Shown here: one piece after another, positions 10,043 through 19,604 of the stretch
Position numbering within the stretch: the stretch's first letter is position 1
Layout: each line of letters opens with the position of its first letter
Source: Marivivens niveibacter
Lineage (GTDB): Bacteria; Pseudomonadota; Alphaproteobacteria; Rhodobacterales; Rhodobacteraceae
Assembly: GCF_002150005.2 (NCBI RefSeq)
Contig: NZ_MSPP01000001.1
Coordinates: 434,001-498,000, forward strand
DNA: 64,000 nucleotides
Direction of reading: 5' to 3'
Made by a program: the position numbers and the translations under genes
The notes under the pieces: model-generated
The model's database searches: none
What the model saw: only the letters and a program-made list of their open reading frames with translations
Told to the model about the DNA's origin: nothing

Positions 10043-10785
10043 CCGACACCAGCTAGGTACAGGCCTTCGGGCGGGCAAACGGGGCCGCAGGCGGAGCGGT
10101 CGCATGCCTCTAGCGCTGTGGTCACATCGTCAGGTGTCCAAGCACCTGCGCCGACGCGTTCTAGTGTGCCGACGAAAGACCGTACCTGATTGTGTAAGAA
10201 AGACCGCGCGCGGACGTGGAAATGGAATTCCTGACCATTCGGGCGTTCGATTTCCACCACGCGCAATTCGTCCAGCGTTTTCACGGGGCTTTCGGCCTGA
10301 CAGATAGACGAACGGAAAGTCGTGAAATCATGCAGGCCCAGTAGGCGATCCGCACCTGCCTGCATCGCGGCGCCATCTAGGCGGTGTTTTACCTGCCACA
10401 CGAGCCCCGCATCATGCGCTAGCGGCGCGCGGCGCGTAACCAGCCGGAATAGATACCGCCGTTCGTGAGCCGAAAAGCGGGCGTGCCAATCGTCCGCAAC
10501 CTTGGCCGCCTGAACGATCGCGACGGGCAGCGGTTTGAGGTGATAATTCAGCGCCTCTGACAGTCGAAAAGGGTCCCAGTCGCGTTCCATGTCGCAATGG
10601 GCGACCTGATGGGTGGCGTGCACGCCTGAATCCGTGCGCCCCGCCGCCGCAATAGTGTGATCGCGCGGTTCCAGTTTCGATAGCGCGGTTTCAATCGCGC
10701 CCTGAACAGAGGGTTGGTCAGCCTGCCTTTGCCATCCGGCAAAGGGGGCTCCGTGGTATTCGACCTGAAGTGCATAGCGTGGCAT
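10018..10785 (-). CDS. truA: tRNA pseudouridine(38-40) synthase TruA
   Basis: 255 residues from ATG 10785 ([12 protein letters not shown]), the normal N-terminus; a longer in-frame start at 10836 adds a non-conserved stretch. The catalytic Asp is D52 in [11 protein letters not shown]. The conserved [14 protein letters not shown] motif near residues 190-205 is typical. TruA converts uridines 38-40 in the anticodon stem-loop of many tRNAs to pseudouridine and acts as a homodimer. In many alphaproteobacteria it follows fmt/def; that linkage is absent here. Confidence 0.95.
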   Translation of the reverse strand: MPRYALQVEYHGAPFAGWQRQADQPSVQGAIETALSKLEPRDHTIAAAGRTDSGVHATHQVAHCDMERDWDPFRLSEALNYHLKPLPVAIVQAAKVADDWHARFSAHERRYLFRLVTRRAPLAHDAGLVWQVKHRLDGAAMQAGADRLLGLHDFTTFRSSICQAESPVKTLDELRVVEIERPNGQEFHFHVRARSFLHNQVRSFVGTLERVGAGAWTPDDVTTALEACDRSACGPVCPPEGLYLAGVGYKDAPFD

Positions 10786-10883
10786 GGCGTTCGGATATGA
10801 CGGTGCGGGGTGAAAATCAATCCGTCCTCTACACATGGGCGCGGTGAATGCCTATCTAGGATGCGAAGTTTTAGGAGATTGTT

Positions 10884-12293
10884 TTGCGCCTTTCTGATTT
10901 GGCCGATGGTGTTGTGCGCAGCGTAGAAACTGTTGCTGATACCGTCATACAGCCGTTTTCCGATCCAGTTATTCGTTTGGGTGTTACGGGGCTCAGCCGT
11001 GCGGGCAAAACGGTTTTCATCACGTCTTTGGTCGCGAATTTGATGGATCGCGGGCGTATGCCGCAGTTTTTGCCAGCTGCGAATGGGGCGATCCGAACGG
11101 CGTATCTGCAGCCGCAGCCTGACGATACGATCCCCCGTTTCCCGTTCGAAGATCACTTGTCCAAACTGACTTCCCCAACGCCCGTTTGGCCCGAAGGGAC
11201 GCGGAACGTGTCCGAGCTGCGCCTGTCGTTGCGTGTTCAGCCAACGGGCATGATTGCAGGGCTGACGGGACCGCGGACGGTACACATTGATATTGTGGAT
11301 TACCCCGGTGAATGGCTGCTGGATTTGGGGCTGCTGGATAAATCCTACCGCCAGTGGTCGGATGAAACGCTGGCGCGGATGCAGGGTCGCGATTTGGCGG
11401 CGGATGCGTTGGCTGCGGTGAACAGCGCTGACGGATCGGCTGTGTTGGATGAACCCAGCGCTGGGCAACTGGCGGGTGTCTTCACCGACTATCTGAATGC
11501 CGCGCGGGATGCGGGGTATTCGGATTTGTCGCCCGGTCGGTTCCTGCTGCCCGGCGATCTGAAAGGATCGCCCGTTTTGACCTTTGCGCCATTGCCAGAG
11601 GGTGACAAACCGCGTGGATCTTTGGCACGCGAATTCGAACGGCGGTACGAGGCGTACAAACGTCAGGTCGTAAAACCGTTTTTCCAGAACCATTTTGCTA
11701 AAATAGACCGCCAGATTGTGTTGATCGATGTGCTGGGCGCGATCCACCACGGCCCCAAAGCGGTCGAGGATTTGCGCACCGCCATGGCCGATATTCTGGC
11801 AGCTTTCCGTCCGGGGCGGAACGCTTGGCTGACGCGTCTATTGGGCGGACGGCGCGTGGATAAAATCCTGTTCGCCGCGACCAAAGCGGACCATCTGCAT
11901 CACCACCAGCATCCAAAGCTGACGAATATCACCCGCGCGCTGGTCCGTGATGCGATTGACCGCGCGGATTTTGCGGGCGCGCAGACCGATGCCATGTCGA
12001 TTGCCGCCCTGCGCACCACGACCGAAGATACGGTTGCCCATGATGGAGCGTCGCTGGACGTTGTGCGCGGCGCGCTGATCGACGGGCGGCAGGCGGCGTT
12101 TTATCCGGGCGCTTTGCCTGATGATCCGTCGGTGTTGTTGTCGCCCGCGCGTGATGGTGTGGAAAAATGGTTGGATCAGGATTATTCGGTCATGAATTTC
12201 GCCCCCGCGCCGCTGACACGCAGGGCAGGGGACGGGCCGCCGCATATCCGTATTGACCGCGCAGCGCAGTTTTTATTGGGGGATCGCCTATGA
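10884..12293 (+). CDS. ycjX: YcjX-type P-loop ATPase/GTPase (DUF463)
   Basis: 469 residues. The start is TTG 10884, preceded by AGGAG seven bases upstream. The P-loop GLSRAGKT is at residues 36-43, and conserved YcjX segments such as DIVDYPGEWLLDL and QIVLIDVLGA follow. In enterobacteria ycjX-ycjF belongs to the phage-shock regulon and shows structural similarity to G proteins; the biochemical role is unsettled. The next gene is the YcjF-like partner with an ATGA overlap, supporting a joint function in membrane-stress response. No pspA is present in the window. Confidence 0.9.
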   Translation: MRLSDLADGVVRSVETVADTVIQPFSDPVIRLGVTGLSRAGKTVFITSLVANLMDRGRMPQFLPAANGAIRTAYLQPQPDDTIPRFPFEDHLSKLTSPTPVWPEGTRNVSELRLSLRVQPTGMIAGLTGPRTVHIDIVDYPGEWLLDLGLLDKSYRQWSDETLARMQGRDLAADALAAVNSADGSAVLDEPSAGQLAGVFTDYLNAARDAGYSDLSPGRFLLPGDLKGSPVLTFAPLPEGDKPRGSLAREFERRYEAYKRQVVKPFFQNHFAKIDRQIVLIDVLGAIHHGPKAVEDLRTAMADILAAFRPGRNAWLTRLLGGRRVDKILFAATKADHLHHHQHPKLTNITRALVRDAIDRADFAGAQTDAMSIAALRTTTEDTVAHDGASLDVVRGALIDGRQAAFYPGALPDDPSVLLSPARDGVEKWLDQDYSVMNFAPAPLTRRAGDGPPHIRIDRAAQFLLGDRL

Positions 12294-13279
12294 CCAAAGG
12301 CCCCGTTCTGATCGATCTGGATCAGCCCGCTCCGAACCCGTCTGACGCTCCGATGATCGAGGATCAGCCAGTCGGCCAACCCGTGGCGATGCAACAGCTG
12401 GCCGCGCTGTCTCAGCGCAAACCGTCACGTGTCGCGAAATGGTTTTGGTCGATCCTAACGGCGACCATCGGGTTTGTTGTGTCGCTGGCCGCATGGGATT
12501 ACGTCAACGCGTTGATCGACCGTTCGACGATTTTGGGCGGGATCATAACGGCTCTGTTTGCCGCGATGGTGTTCGTTCTGGCCATCGTTGCGCTACGCGA
12601 ATTGGCGGCGTTCGGGCGGATGCGCAAGGTCGATCACATCCACAAACTGGCGCAAGAGGCGACCGCGAACCATGATCTGAAACAGGCTCGCAAGGTGGTC
12701 GATCAACTGCAATCGCTATACGCCCGTCGCGATGATCTGGAATGGGGGCGCCGCCGCCTAAAGGAACAGGAAAAGGACGTGTTCGACGCCGATGGCCTGC
12801 TGGGGGTGGCGGAAACGACTCTACTGGCCCCGCTGGACGCGCGTGCGCAAAAGGAAATCGAGGCCGCAAGCCGTCAGGTCGCCACCGTCACAGCGATTGT
12901 GCCGCTTGCGCTGGCTGATCTGTTCACGGCGCTGGCGTCGAACCTGCGGATGATCCGCCGTATCGCAGAAATCTATGGCGGTCGGTCGGGCACGCTGGGC
13001 AGTTGGCGTTTGGTGCGTAGCGTTTTGGCGCATCTGGTGGCCACGGGCGCTGTGGCCGTGGGTGATGACCTGATCGGGTCCGTCGCAGGCGGCAGCGCAT
13101 TGTCCAAAGTGTCTCGCCGTTTTGGCGAAGGCGTTATTAACGGCGCACTAACCGCCCGTGTTGGTGTTGCCGCGCTAGAGGTCTGCCGCCCATTGCCGTT
13201 CAACACTCAAGCAAAGCCCAGCGTCACAGGCATCGTACGCCGCGCACTGATCGGATTGTTCGGCGGCGCGAAAGGTTAA
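12290..13279 (+). CDS. ycjF: YcjF-family membrane protein (TIGR01620/DUF697)
   Basis: 329 residues with two closely spaced membrane segments (about residues 42-67 and 75-100), a charged helical middle, and a C-terminal DUF697-like hydrophobic domain (about 190-320) containing GGSALSKVSRRFGEGVINGALTA-type helices. It is the usual partner of YcjX and overlaps it by ATGA. The N-terminal 40 residues are Pro- and Asp-rich and probably cytoplasmic. The function is unknown; inner-membrane location is predicted from the hydrophobic segments. Confidence 0.85.
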   Translation: MTKGPVLIDLDQPAPNPSDAPMIEDQPVGQPVAMQQLAALSQRKPSRVAKWFWSILTATIGFVVSLAAWDYVNALIDRSTILGGIITALFAAMVFVLAIVALRELAAFGRMRKVDHIHKLAQEATANHDLKQARKVVDQLQSLYARRDDLEWGRRRLKEQEKDVFDADGLLGVAETTLLAPLDARAQKEIEAASRQVATVTAIVPLALADLFTALASNLRMIRRIAEIYGGRSGTLGSWRLVRSVLAHLVATGAVAVGDDLIGSVAGGSALSKVSRRFGEGVINGALTARVGVAALEVCRPLPFNTQAKPSVTGIVRRALIGLFGGAKG

Positions 13280-13350
13280 TCCACAGCTTTTTGGTCTGGG
13301 CTGCTCGCGGTGGCCTAGACTCGGCCCCTGCGAAGACCGATATTAACGTC

Positions 13351-15312
13351 ATGAGTCTGCCCCCTGGATTTTTAGATGAACTGCGTACCCGCCTGTCGTT
13401 GACACAGGTTGTCGGGCGCAAAGTCATGTGGGACACCCGCAAATCCAATCAGGGCAAAGGCGACATGTGGGCACCATGCCCGTTCCATCAGGAAAAAAGC
13501 GCATCGTTCCACGTCGATGATCGCAAGGGGTATTACTACTGCTTTGGTTGTCACGCCAAAGGAGACGCCATTTCATTCGTGCGCGAAACCGAAAACGTCA
13601 GTTTTATGGAGGCGGTCGAAATCCTAGCGGGCGAAGCTGGGATGCCGATGCCCAAACGCGATCCGCGTGCGCAGGAAAAAACCGATCTTCGCGCGCAACT
13701 GTCCGAAGTGATGGAAGAGGCGGTCAAATTCTACCGCTTGCAATTGCGCACAGGGCTGGCGGCGGATGCGCGCGCCTATCTGGCGAAACGTGGCCTGTCC
13801 GAAGACGCACAAAACCGTTGGGAAATCGGGTTTGCGCCTGCGGGATGGCAGAACCTGTATGACGCGCTAAAGGCAAAGGGCATTGATGACAAACTGATCA
13901 TCGGCGCGGGTCTGGCTAAACCATCGGACAAAGGCAAACGCCCGTATGATGTGTTCCGTAATCGGATCATGTTTCCTATCCGCGATGCCCGTGGCCGCGC
14001 GATTGCGTTCGGTGGCCGCGCGATGGACCCCAATGACAACGCCAAATATTTGAACAGCCCAGAAACCGCGCTGTTTGATAAGGGCCGCAACCTGTATAAT
14101 CACAAAGCTGCGCGCGAAGCCGCCGGTAAAGGCCAGCCCTTGATCGTGGCCGAAGGGTACATGGACGTCATCGCCATGTCCGAGGCTGGGTTTGGCGCAA
14201 CCGTCGCACCGCTGGGCACCGCGATTACGGATAACCAGCTGCATCTGTTGTGGCGTATTTCGGATGAACCGATCATCGCGCTGGACGGTGACACCGCTGG
14301 TATCCGCGCGGCGATGCGTGTGATCGATCTGGCCTTGCCGCTGCTAGAGGCGCCGAAATCCGTGCGCTTTGCCATCATGCCCGAAGGCCAAGACCCCGAT
14401 GATCTGATCCGCGCAAAGGGCGCGCAGGCCGTGCAGGACGTGTTGGACAAGGCGATGCCGATGGTAAAATTGCTGTGGCAGCGCGAAACCGAAGGCAAAG
14501 TGTTCGACAGCCCCGAGCGCCGCGCCGCGCTGGATAAAATCCTGCGCGAAAAGATCAAAGTGATTCAAGACCCGTCGCTGCGCCATCACTACGGCGAAGC
14601 GATCAAGGAAATGCGCTATGACCTGTTTGGTCCGAAACGCAAACAGGGCGGCGGTTTCCAGCGCCGTCCATGGACACCGCGCGGGGCTGTGCCTGTTGCA
14701 CCGCTGATGACGACGAAATCGTCGGCGATGGGGTCGGGGCAATTGAACGACGATAAACTGCGCGAAGCGGTCATTCTGGCGATCCTGATTTCTAACCCGA
14801 CCGAAGTGTTGGCGTTCGAGCCTGATCTGGAACGCCTGAAATGCTGTGACCCGCTGCACTCCGATATCCGTGATGCGATCCTGCGTTACGTGGGCGAAGA
14901 CGACCTGCGCGACCGCGTGGCCGAAGAAATCGGTCACATGGCCCTTGAAACCTTCTTTGCGGATCGCCATTTCCCGTTGATCCCTGCAATCCGCCGCGCT
15001 GGCGACAGTGAATTGGCCTATAATTCCCTACGCGAAGAATTCGCGAAGTTGGAAGCGCGCCGCGGGCATCAGGCCGAAATGGCCGAAGCATGGGAAGAAT
15101 TTGAAACCTCAGAGGAGGAGGGGCTGACATGGCGTTTGGGCACATCTGCGATTGCCGCCGACCCAACCACCTCTAGATCTGTCGAAGACACATCCGAAAT
15201 GGTCGTCGCTCAGAACGGGCTGGCGGTCAAAAAAGACGAAAGTGATAGCCTGCGAAAACTGGTTGAAGCCCTAAACGCGCAAAACGTCGGGCAAAAAAAG
15301 CAGGGTTCGTAA
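13351..15312 (+). CDS. dnaG: DNA primase
   Basis: 653 residues from ATG 13351 (MSLPPGFLDELRT); an upstream in-frame ATG at 13291 yields a non-conserved extension. The CHC2 zinc finger uses C43, H46, C64 and C67. The RNA-polymerase core with TOPRIM (VAEGYMDVIAM, then ALDGDTAG) covers about residues 260-370, and the C-terminal helicase-binding region (about 480-620) contacts DnaB. DnaG lays down RNA primers at the replication fork. It sits directly before rpoD as in the classical macromolecular synthesis operon, but rpsU is not between or before them here. Confidence 0.95.
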   Translation: MSLPPGFLDELRTRLSLTQVVGRKVMWDTRKSNQGKGDMWAPCPFHQEKSASFHVDDRKGYYYCFGCHAKGDAISFVRETENVSFMEAVEILAGEAGMPMPKRDPRAQEKTDLRAQLSEVMEEAVKFYRLQLRTGLAADARAYLAKRGLSEDAQNRWEIGFAPAGWQNLYDALKAKGIDDKLIIGAGLAKPSDKGKRPYDVFRNRIMFPIRDARGRAIAFGGRAMDPNDNAKYLNSPETALFDKGRNLYNHKAAREAAGKGQPLIVAEGYMDVIAMSEAGFGATVAPLGTAITDNQLHLLWRISDEPIIALDGDTAGIRAAMRVIDLALPLLEAPKSVRFAIMPEGQDPDDLIRAKGAQAVQDVLDKAMPMVKLLWQRETEGKVFDSPERRAALDKILREKIKVIQDPSLRHHYGEAIKEMRYDLFGPKRKQGGGFQRRPWTPRGAVPVAPLMTTKSSAMGSGQLNDDKLREAVILAILISNPTEVLAFEPDLERLKCCDPLHSDIRDAILRYVGEDDLRDRVAEEIGHMALETFFADRHFPLIPAIRRAGDSELAYNSLREEFAKLEARRGHQAEMAEAWEEFETSEEEGLTWRLGTSAIAADPTTSRSVEDTSEMVVAQNGLAVKKDESDSLRKLVEALNAQNVGQKKQGS

Positions 15313-15346
15313 CTGTTATCGATAAAAAACATAGCGTAGTGGTTGC

Positions 15347-15395
15347 GAATCGCGCCGCGAAACCGTTGATTCGTATAAACGCGAATCGGTGATTC
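15347..15395. promoter_or_regulatory. Cluster of four GANTC (CcrM-type) sites upstream of rpoD
   Basis: The 108-base dnaG-rpoD gap holds GANTC at 15347, 15368, 15383 and 15391. The two central ones form the inverted repeat GATTCG-N8-CGAATC (15368-15387), and TATAAAC lies between the arms. In many alphaproteobacteria GANTC is methylated by CcrM and its state can modulate promoters. That this is the rpoD promoter region is inferred from position; no transcription start is known. Confidence 0.5.
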
Positions 15396-15420
15396 TAGCT
15401 GAAGCTTTGAGGAACATTGC

Positions 15421-17403
15421 ATGGCCGCCAAAGATAACGACGACTCCAAGGTCGAAGACAAAGACGACGAAATGTCCATGGATGTCAGTCAGGCTGCCGT
15501 CAAACGGATGATCTCCGAGGCGCGCGAGCGTGGTTACATTACCTACGACCAGCTGAACGCCGTTCTGCCACCTGATCAGGTATCTTCGGACCAAATCGAA
15601 GACGTGATGTCGATGTTGTCCGAAATGGGAATTCAGGTGACCGAGGATGAAGAATCCGAAGAGGTTGAAGAAAACAAAGGCGGCACCGATCTGGTGACCA
15701 CTGGCGGCAACCGCGAGGTTGCCTTGTCCAGCGGTGATACCGAAAAGCTGGATCGCACAGACGACCCGGTTCGCATGTACCTGCGTGAAATGGGCAGTGT
15801 CGAACTGCTGTCGCGCGAAGGCGAAATTGCAATCGCAAAACGCATCGAGGCTGGCCGCAACACAATGATCGCGGGCCTCTGCGAAAGCCCGCTGACATTC
15901 CAAGCGATCACCATCTGGCGTGACGAATTGCTGTCCGAAGACATTCTGCTGCGCGACGTGATCGACCTAGAGGCGACATTCGGCAACCAGTTGGGTGACG
16001 AAGACGACGAACAGCCAGTAGTGGATACGTCAGCAGCGGCCGCTCCATCGGAAAAGCCGAAAGAGCAGGAACTGGATGCCGACGGCAATCCAATCCGCAC
16101 CGACGACGATGACGATGATGATGAACAAGCCAACATGTCGTTGGCGGCGATGGAAACTGCGCTAAAGCCGCAGGTTTTGGAAACGCTGGAAATCATCGCA
16201 CGCGATTTCTATACCCTGTCTGAAATGCAGGATGCCCGCATATCGGCCACCCTGAACGAAGACGGATCGTTCTCGGATACGGACGAAGATACCTATCAGA
16301 AACTGCGGTCCGAAATCGTTGTTATGGTGAATTCCCTTCACCTGCATAACAACCGTATCGAAGCGCTGATCGACCAGTTGTATGGTATCAACCGCCGTAT
16401 CATGTCGATCGACTCGTCCATGGTTAAACTGGCTGACCAAGCTCGCATCAACCGCCGTGAATTCATCGACGCCTATCGTGGCGCCGAACTGGATCCGACC
16501 TGGATGGAACGCATGGGCGAAAAATCTGGTCGTGGCTGGCAGATGTTCTGCGATAAATTTGCAGACAAAGTCGAGGACCTGCGCAACGACATGGCCCAAG
16601 TTGGTCAGTACGTCGGTGTGGACATCAGCGAATTCCGCCGCATTGTTCAGCAGGTTCAAAAGGGCGAAAAAGAAGCCCGCCAAGCCAAAAAAGAAATGGT
16701 CGAGGCGAACCTGCGTCTGGTTATCTCGATCGCGAAAAAATACACAAACCGTGGTCTGCAATTCCTTGACCTTATTCAGGAAGGTAACATCGGCCTGATG
16801 AAGGCGGTGGATAAATTCGAATACCGCCGTGGTTACAAATTCTCGACCTACGCGACATGGTGGATCCGTCAGGCGATCACCCGTTCGATCGCAGATCAGG
16901 CGCGCACCATCCGTATTCCAGTTCACATGATCGAAACGATCAACAAACTGGTGCGTACGGGTCGTCAGATGCTGCACGAAATTGGCCGCGAACCAACCCC
17001 AGAGGAATTGGCAGAAAAGCTGCAAATGCCGCTGGAAAAAGTCCGCAAGGTCATGAAAATCGCGAAAGAGCCAATCTCTTTGGAAACGCCAATCGGCGAC
17101 GAGGAAGATTCGCAGCTGGGCGATTTCATCGAAGACAAGAACGCGATCCTGCCGCTGGATTCCGCAATTCAGGAAAATCTGAAGGAAACCACGACCCGCG
17201 TTCTGGCATCCCTGACCCCGCGCGAAGAACGCGTTCTGCGTATGCGTTTCGGCATCGGCATGAACACCGACCACACGTTGGAAGAGGTCGGTCAACAGTT
17301 CAGCGTGACCCGCGAACGTATCCGTCAGATCGAAGCGAAAGCGCTACGGAAGCTAAAACACCCAAGCCGCAGCCGCAAACTGCGCAGCTTCTTGGATCAA
17401 TAA
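15421..17403 (+). CDS. rpoD: RNA polymerase primary sigma factor RpoD (sigma-70)
   Basis: 660 residues. Region 1.1 is at the N-terminus (about 20-80), then a long acidic non-conserved insert with a run of Asp near residues 224-232. Region 2, which melts and reads the -10 element, covers about 425-500 with [17 protein letters not shown], region 3 about 510-580, and region 4.2, which reads the -35 element, about 615-650 with [19 protein letters not shown]. The start ATG follows GAGGAA. A strong terminator follows directly. It lies downstream of dnaG with a separate, GANTC-rich upstream region. Confidence 0.97.
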   Translation: MAAKDNDDSKVEDKDDEMSMDVSQAAVKRMISEARERGYITYDQLNAVLPPDQVSSDQIEDVMSMLSEMGIQVTEDEESEEVEENKGGTDLVTTGGNREVALSSGDTEKLDRTDDPVRMYLREMGSVELLSREGEIAIAKRIEAGRNTMIAGLCESPLTFQAITIWRDELLSEDILLRDVIDLEATFGNQLGDEDDEQPVVDTSAAAAPSEKPKEQELDADGNPIRTDDDDDDDEQANMSLAAMETALKPQVLETLEIIARDFYTLSEMQDARISATLNEDGSFSDTDEDTYQKLRSEIVVMVNSLHLHNNRIEALIDQLYGINRRIMSIDSSMVKLADQARINRREFIDAYRGAELDPTWMERMGEKSGRGWQMFCDKFADKVEDLRNDMAQVGQYVGVDISEFRRIVQQVQKGEKEARQAKKEMVEANLRLVISIAKKYTNRGLQFLDLIQEGNIGLMKAVDKFEYRRGYKFSTYATWWIRQAITRSIADQARTIRIPVHMIETINKLVRTGRQMLHEIGREPTPEELAEKLQMPLEKVRKVMKIAKEPISLETPIGDEEDSQLGDFIEDKNAILPLDSAIQENLKETTTRVLASLTPREERVLRMRFGIGMNTDHTLEEVGQQFSVTRERIRQIEAKALRKLKHPSRSRKLRSFLDQ

Positions 17404-17406
17404 ATC

Positions 17407-17431
17407 AAAGCGCCCTTCGGGGCGCTTTTTT
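17407..17431 (+). terminator. Intrinsic terminator of rpoD
   Basis: A 9-bp stem AAAGCGCCC/GGGCGCTTT closed by a TTCG tetraloop and followed by a run of T begins three bases after the rpoD stop. The stem is perfect. The core matches, in inverted orientation, the terminator at 17958-17979. Confidence 0.92.
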
Positions 17432-17455
17432 ATTACGGCCCCTGGGGAAAGAGTA

Positions 17456-17956
17456 ATGATCAAATCGGTTTTTCTGGCTGTATCAATGATGGTTCCCACG
17501 ATTGCAGCCGCGAATTGTTACGGGGCAGGACAGACATTGTTTTCCTGTGGGTTTTCGAACGGCAAATCGGTTCATGTCTGCCTGTCGAAATCCGACGAGG
17601 TAACGTACCGTTTTGGCGTAAAAGGCGAAGAGCCTGAACTGGAGCTAGTTCGCCAAGCCTCCGATGTGCATATGCAGCCGTGGCACGGTGTCGGACGCGC
17701 GATCTGGGAAGTCATTCGCGTTACGAACAGCGGATACGCGTATGAAATGTCGTACTCTATCGACCGAATGGACGAAACCATCCCGATCTATGGCAGCCTG
17801 ACAGTTCTACGCGGCGATGAAACGCTGGCGATTTTGGAATGCGTCGAAGGCACCGTCGCGAGGCACGATTTCTCCCCCCTCTTTGAGGCAAAAGAACAGG
17901 CTGGTCAAAATTGGTGCGCCAACGAACAAACCTGGTCATTTAAGGACTGCCAATAA
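17456..17956 (+). CDS. Secreted cysteine-containing protein of unknown function
   Basis: 166 residues with a signal peptide of about 19 residues (MIKSVFLAVSMMVPTIAAA). The mature part has six Cys (21, 31, 42, 129, 154, 165), an even number that suggests disulfides in the periplasm. The pattern CGFSNGKSVHVCLS near the N-terminus is striking, but I cannot name the family. It is a single-gene unit boxed between two hairpin terminators, which implies its own promoter in the 24-base gap or read-through from rpoD. The gene converges on the sulfotransferase gene. Confidence 0.75.
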   Translation: MIKSVFLAVSMMVPTIAAANCYGAGQTLFSCGFSNGKSVHVCLSKSDEVTYRFGVKGEEPELELVRQASDVHMQPWHGVGRAIWEVIRVTNSGYAYEMSYSIDRMDETIPIYGSLTVLRGDETLAILECVEGTVARHDFSPLFEAKEQAGQNWCANEQTWSFKDCQ

Positions 17957-17957
17957 A

Positions 17958-17979
17958 AAAACGCCCCGAAGGGCGTTTT
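17958..17979. terminator. Bidirectional terminator between secreted protein and sulfotransferase genes
   Basis: A 9-bp perfect stem AAAACGCCC/GGGCGTTTT with loop CGAA. An A-tract on the left and T-tract on the right let it act for both converging genes. Read on the minus strand the loop is TTCG. Confidence 0.85.
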
Positions 17980-17981
17980 GA

Positions 17982-19541
17982 TTAGGATTTGTACAGCGAT
18001 GCCAATTCTTTCTTGAGCGGGCCAAGGAACTGGTCATAGCGTTTCCAGCGCCCGATGGACGAACTGTAGATTGGCTGGCGCACTTGCCATGTGGAAATAG
18101 TGCGGGCCGCGTTATCGTTGTTTTGATAATTCAGGCAGGCCTCGTCCCAATCCAGACTCAGTGCCGAAATCGTGGATTTCGCAGTCGTTTCCAAGTCGTT
18201 CACCATGTCCTCGTACCGGACGGTGGCGATTTGCAGCGGCAGCACCGATTTCCAATGCTGCATCAGGCCCAAATGGTATTTGTAATAACGGCCCAGCTGG
18301 TCCAGCGATTGGGTGTACCCGTGATTGCCCGATAGGGGGCTCATGTAGCAGGATGTGCAAGTGTCCATCGGGTCACGTACTGCGTGAATGACGCGCGCTT
18401 TGGGGAATAATTTCGCAATCAGGCCCAGACGTTCGAAGTTATGAAGAAACTTATCAACCCCGCGCAGCGCGCCGTCAGGCAGGCGTGATTTCATGTGGGT
18501 CAGATAGTCACCTGCGGCCCGCGCGGATGTTTCCGAATTGATACCACGGATTACATCAACCATGCGTTTGCCGTCGTAGATGCCCAATTTCAAACGGCTG
18601 CTGATGTCGTTCATCGCCAAGCTTTCGCCGATGCCGCCGATCTGTGGATGCGCGGTCAACACCTGTTCCAGCAGCGTGCTGCCACTGCGCGGCATACCAA
18701 CGATGAATACAGGCGTTTCGTCGTTCGATCCTGTTGCGCCAAAGAAATCAGCGCGGGTCAGGTTTTGCGTTTGGCTTTGAACAAAATGGACATATCGTTT
18801 TTCATCAAAACGGGCAGGGGCCGCAGCTTTGGCCATGTGAACCAATTTGAACGCATCGTCGTGGTTGCCCAAATCGGTTTCGATTTTCGACACTAGTCTC
18901 GCACCTCTGGCAAAGGTCAGTCGGTCCGTTTTCTGTAGGAGCGGTAATAGACGTTCTTTGGCATCTACATAGATCGGATTGTCGGCGGTGATTTTGTTGG
19001 CGGTCGAATAGAGCGAAAGGCCGCTTAGGTCGTTTGGGAAATCCTTTGCCAGGTCTTCGGCAATTTTGGTTGCGCCGTCCAAATCGCCTGTGTTTACGAG
19101 CAGGCGGCCCAATTCGCGGCGGGCGAATTTGTGGTTTGGTTTGGATTTGATCACTGCGTCCAATAGGGGGCGAGCGGCGGCTTCGTCACCTGATTTGCGC
19201 AAAATGACTGCATAGATGTATTGGATTTCAGTGTTCTTGCGATCGAGCTTGTGCGCTTTTTCCGCCAATTTGACAGCGGTTTGTAGCTGATTTTGTTCGG
19301 CTTCGACCTGCGCGGCAAGGATCAGTGCCTTTGACGATTTATTGGTATTTGCAACCAACTGTTTCGCAAACGCAGATGCAAATCGCGCCCCACCTGGGCG
19401 GCGCAGATAAAATTCTGTGATCGCGGTTAGGGCAGGGGGCGATTTGGGATCTTTTTGAACCAACTGGCGCAAAAGTTTCTCTGCGCCAGTGATGTCACCG
19501 GATTGTTCCAGTTTTGCAGCGTCTTTGATCGCGTTTGCCAT
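17982..19541 (-). CDS. TPR-domain sulfotransferase
   Basis: 519 residues from ATG 19541; the longer in-frame start at 19592 adds a non-conserved leader. The N-terminal half (about 1-240) is alpha-helical with tetratricopeptide-like repeats (for example AVILRKSGDEAAARPLLDAV). The C-terminal half is a sulfotransferase: the PAPS 5'-phosphosulfate loop VFIVGMPRSGSTLLEQ is near residues 278-293 and a 3'-phosphate segment RVIHAVRDPMDTC follows. It should transfer sulfate from PAPS to an unknown acceptor, possibly a protein or surface glycan bound through the TPRs (inference). A capsule locus lies 3.5 kb away. Confidence 0.88.
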   Translation of the reverse strand: MANAIKDAAKLEQSGDITGAEKLLRQLVQKDPKSPPALTAITEFYLRRPGGARFASAFAKQLVANTNKSSKALILAAQVEAEQNQLQTAVKLAEKAHKLDRKNTEIQYIYAVILRKSGDEAAARPLLDAVIKSKPNHKFARRELGRLLVNTGDLDGATKIAEDLAKDFPNDLSGLSLYSTANKITADNPIYVDAKERLLPLLQKTDRLTFARGARLVSKIETDLGNHDDAFKLVHMAKAAAPARFDEKRYVHFVQSQTQNLTRADFFGATGSNDETPVFIVGMPRSGSTLLEQVLTAHPQIGGIGESLAMNDISSRLKLGIYDGKRMVDVIRGINSETSARAAGDYLTHMKSRLPDGALRGVDKFLHNFERLGLIAKLFPKARVIHAVRDPMDTCTSCYMSPLSGNHGYTQSLDQLGRYYKYHLGLMQHWKSVLPLQIATVRYEDMVNDLETTAKSTISALSLDWDEACLNYQNNDNAARTISTWQVRQPIYSSSIGRWKRYDQFLGPLKKELASLYKS

Positions 19542-19604
19542 GCGTGCCTCCAAGTTTGGGCGACACAGACCATAGGTCGCGGCCCTTGGCAAGCGTAGGG
19601 TCGA

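Noticed and set aside
10548-11750. 400-codon open frame antisense to ycjX
   Set aside because: Complement of conserved YcjX and TruA coding sequence; His/Arg/Gln-rich composition typical of shadows.
13270-13282. DnaA box near the dnaG start (TTAATCCACAG)
   Set aside because: It differs from TTATCCACA by an inserted base and has no partner site.
16162-17295. Long open frame (377 codons) antisense to rpoD
   Set aside because: It is a shadow of the strongly conserved rpoD coding sequence; the product has no recognisable domain.
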